This document shows positions 34,344 through 36,148 of a DNA stretch of 36,148 bases, piece by piece (the first letter of the stretch is position 1; each line of letters starts with the position of its first letter). The position numbers were made by a program, and so were the translations under genes. The DNA lies in NCBI GenBank assembly GCA_029012365.1, contig JAQXLY010000021.1, positions 1 through 36,148 on the forward strand, read 5' to 3'. The DNA comes from Lachnospiraceae bacterium (GTDB lineage: Bacteria > Bacillota > Clostridia > Lachnospirales > Lachnospiraceae). Below the pieces are notes generated by a model. It was not told the origin of the DNA. It did not search any database and was given only the letters and a program-made list of their open reading frames with translations.

Positions 34344-36002
34344 ATGAATGACGATGTAAGTGTTGCTGTAATCTTAGTTGCTGTGGTAATAGCTGCATTG
34401 GTTTATTTTTTTGGTAAGCTTCTAGTGGAAGAGAATTTTAGAAAATTACGAGCGGAAGTAGCGGATAAGTTAGGGTTTTCTTATTTGAATGTTATTTCTC
34501 ATTTTGATGAGTATGTAACCGTGAAAAGTCGTCAAACGTTGGAAAAATATGATGATGTAAAGTTTTTTAAAGAAAATAAAGAGAAACTTACGCAAGCAGA
34601 ATATATAATTAAAAGAAAAAATGAAGTGGCCAGGATTTTAAAACGCTTTCTTGATGACAATGAGTACAAAAAACGTTTTCAGTATAGTCGACTTGAAAAG
34701 CAAATCAAAGAGGTTATAAAAGATTCGAGTGCCTACAGAATTAATGTTAGTTATATTTCAAAAGCAGGTAACAATTTGGGTCAAAGAACAATTGCTTTAA
34801 ATCAAAATAGTATTAACAAATTTAAAAATGACCCATCTCTGCTTATGGGTAAAGGAGAATACACTAAGTACTTGAAAGAACAGCAAAAAGAAGCATTGAC
34901 TCAGAAACAACATGAATATTATGAGCGCGTAAACAGTATCATTGATTATGCAAATGTGAATAGAGACACGTTGGTTATTAAGGGTAGTCAGGCGCAATTG
35001 GATAGTTTGATTGCTCAATTGTTTGATAGAACAGTTAATAGCATCAAGAAAATTAAAACGATTGATAGCGAAGAATGGGATATCATTGGAGATTTTATTG
35101 CTCGTCTTAAGGGAGATATTGAGAAGGTTGTAACTAGAAATCGTAAGATACTTGAGTATTACGATTCTGCAGATTTCTCAAAGATTAAAGAAACATGTGA
35201 AGTATTGATGAGTACTCAGAGAGAATTTAATGAGTATATCAACGAGAAGGTACAATCAATCTCTCAGCTCTTTGGAACAAGAGTGGTTCGAAGCGAAACA
35301 ATCAATGAGGATGAGTATAATTATATTCGTCCGTATAAAAAGACAATTACACCTTTTACTGCAGAGGTATCAGCAGCGGTATTTGCAAGTGCGGAGAATA
35401 ATCCTCTAGAGTACATAGTAAAGAATTTTTACCCTAACAAAACAATGTATCCTGAACAGATTCAAAAACTTTATCTGCTTGTGGAAGAGATTGAGACTTT
35501 GAGAGAGGCAAAACAGATTATTGAGAACTATAAGGTAGAGTATCAACAGTATCTTGGGGATGTTCCTAGTTACATTATGGAAGAAGATGAAGCCGGATTC
35601 TATTCCAGACTGGGATTTGCAAATATTGATGAGAGCGTTCTTGTTGTAGAGTATAAATTTGCATATACCTCCGGTGGTGGAATGGCACAACGATCATTCA
35701 CTATACCAATGACAGAAGAGACCATTGTGGAGTTGATTAGGGTATTAGAAAGTAAACTTACTGCTGCCGCCTTTGCAAAGGAACAGAGAACTTTAATGAC
35801 AAAGAAACTACGTGAGTTTATAAAAAATCGAGATGACTTCACTTGCTGTAGCTGTGGAAACTCTACTCATGCAGAGCCGAACCTTTTGCTTGAGATAGAC
35901 CACATCATACCGATAGCGAAGGAAGGTTGTACAGTGGAAGACAACCTACAGACATTGTGCTGGAAATGTAACCGGGCAAAGAGTGATAAGATATTGGAAT
36001 AG
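34344..36002 (+). CDS. Membrane-anchored HNH endonuclease-like protein
   Basis: 552 aa from ATG 34344; AGGAGG (34326-34331) is 12 bases away and an in-frame TTG at 34338 has better spacing (6), so the start is uncertain. An N-terminal TM helix (about 5-25) is followed by about 300 residues of charged helices likely to form coiled coils, a mixed region (about 320-480), and a C-terminal HNH domain. The latter has CSC (C501/C502, C504), IDHIIPIAK (H520), DNLQTLCWKCN (N534, C539, C542, N543). Both zinc CxxC pairs and the HNH residues are present, so nuclease activity is plausible. The gene is AT-rich and flanked by insertion sequences, suggesting transfer. A defence role is possible but not shown. 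Confidence 0.8.
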   Translation: MNDDVSVAVILVAVVIAALVYFFGKLLVEENFRKLRAEVADKLGFSYLNVISHFDEYVTVKSRQTLEKYDDVKFFKENKEKLTQAEYIIKRKNEVARILKRFLDDNEYKKRFQYSRLEKQIKEVIKDSSAYRINVSYISKAGNNLGQRTIALNQNSINKFKNDPSLLMGKGEYTKYLKEQQKEALTQKQHEYYERVNSIIDYANVNRDTLVIKGSQAQLDSLIAQLFDRTVNSIKKIKTIDSEEWDIIGDFIARLKGDIEKVVTRNRKILEYYDSADFSKIKETCEVLMSTQREFNEYINEKVQSISQLFGTRVVRSETINEDEYNYIRPYKKTITPFTAEVSAAVFASAENNPLEYIVKNFYPNKTMYPEQIQKLYLLVEEIETLREAKQIIENYKVEYQQYLGDVPSYIMEEDEAGFYSRLGFANIDESVLVVEYKFAYTSGGGMAQRSFTIPMTEETIVELIRVLESKLTAAAFAKEQRTLMTKKLREFIKNRDDFTCCSCGNSTHAEPNLLLEIDHIIPIAKEGCTVEDNLQTLCWKCNRAKSDKILE

Positions 36003-36008
36003 TAAGGA

Positions 36009-36148
36009 TGTTGTGGTCAAGCTTTTTTGTAACACTTTTGGCTAAAAAATATCATTATTCAATTATGCAGCTACCCTTGCTTCATGCGGGGTAGCATAAC
36101 CATTGAAACTATGTGGGCGCACATAATTGTATACAACATACGCAAATT
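36009..36148 (-). mobile_element. Edge of an IS3-like insertion sequence (partial)
   Basis: From about 36009 (TGTTGTGGTCAAGC) the sequence runs into a transposase frame on the minus strand and off the window. The TG start just after the HNH stop is a plausible element end; the exact end and any target duplication cannot be determined here. Confidence 0.55.
36063..36148 (-). CDS. IS3-family-type transposase, C-terminal end (partial)
   Basis: On the minus strand the frame FAYVVYNYVRPHSFNGYATP followed by HEARVAA ends at a stop at 36063-36065. The YN-x-RPH-x-x-x-GY-x-TP pattern is the usual C-terminal signature of IS3/IS150-type DDE (rve) transposases. The rest lies outside the window. Confidence 0.75.
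   Translation of the reverse strand, partial: FAYVVYNYVRPHSFNGYATPHEARVAA

Overview
The window looks like chromosomal DNA of an anaerobic, plant-fibre-using Firmicute, most likely of the family Lachnospiraceae. The support is the xylan-degrading operon, a DegV protein, pyruvate phosphate dikinase alongside pyruvate kinase, a fused SecDF, single-chain glycyl-tRNA synthetase, strong AGGAGG ribosome binding sites, and a gene cluster whose proteins resemble families (DUF5716/DUF5717) that I recall mainly from Lachnospiraceae. No rRNA or marker gene is present to fix the genus.

Layout. 1-140: 3' end of a group II intron (end of the reverse transcriptase frame, domain V, domain VI). 262-4968: three-gene xylan operon (secreted GH10 xylanase lipoprotein, cytoplasmic SGNH esterase, cytoplasmic GH39 beta-xylosidase). 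5062-5922 (minus): DegV. 6118-9192: secDF and a one-TM protein. 9338-12553: KdpD-like kinase, KdpE-like regulator and pyruvate kinase, ended by a strong terminator. 12695-23201: long co-directional run of nine genes with short gaps or overlaps: a PepSY-like membrane protein, a 1193-aa DUF5717-like solenoid, an HSP70/actin-fold-like DUF5716-like protein, a TPR protein, a two-TM coiled-coil protein, a cell-wall amidase, RdgB, a YfcE-type phosphoesterase and a short membrane protein. 23384-24195: seven tRNAs (Pro, Gly, Arg, His, Gln, Lys, Leu) behind a consensus promoter, followed by a GC-rich 62-bp hairpin repeat present twice. 24571-28467: a 1298-aa secreted mosaic protein. 28475-29038: relics (a Cys-repeat tail, a tRNA without a normal anticodon arm, a receiver-domain fragment). 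29296-33659: glycyl-tRNA synthetase and pyruvate phosphate dikinase, with codon use typical of high expression. 33792-34184: a 393-bp deleted IS66 element with inverted ends and a perfect 8-bp target duplication. 34344-36002: a membrane-anchored HNH nuclease-like protein. 36009-36148: edge of an IS3-like element.

How the genes work together. The surface xylanase would release xylo-oligosaccharides that, after import by a transporter not in the window, are de-esterified and cut to xylose inside the cell. Pyruvate kinase and PPDK are the two PEP/pyruvate enzymes. The 12.7-22.9 kb cluster is the least understood part: an HSP70-like protein without clear ATPase motifs, two helical-repeat scaffolds, a membrane coiled-coil protein and a peptidoglycan amidase suggest an envelope-associated assembly. 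The right third of the window is mosaic, with insertion sequences, relics and AT-rich genes.
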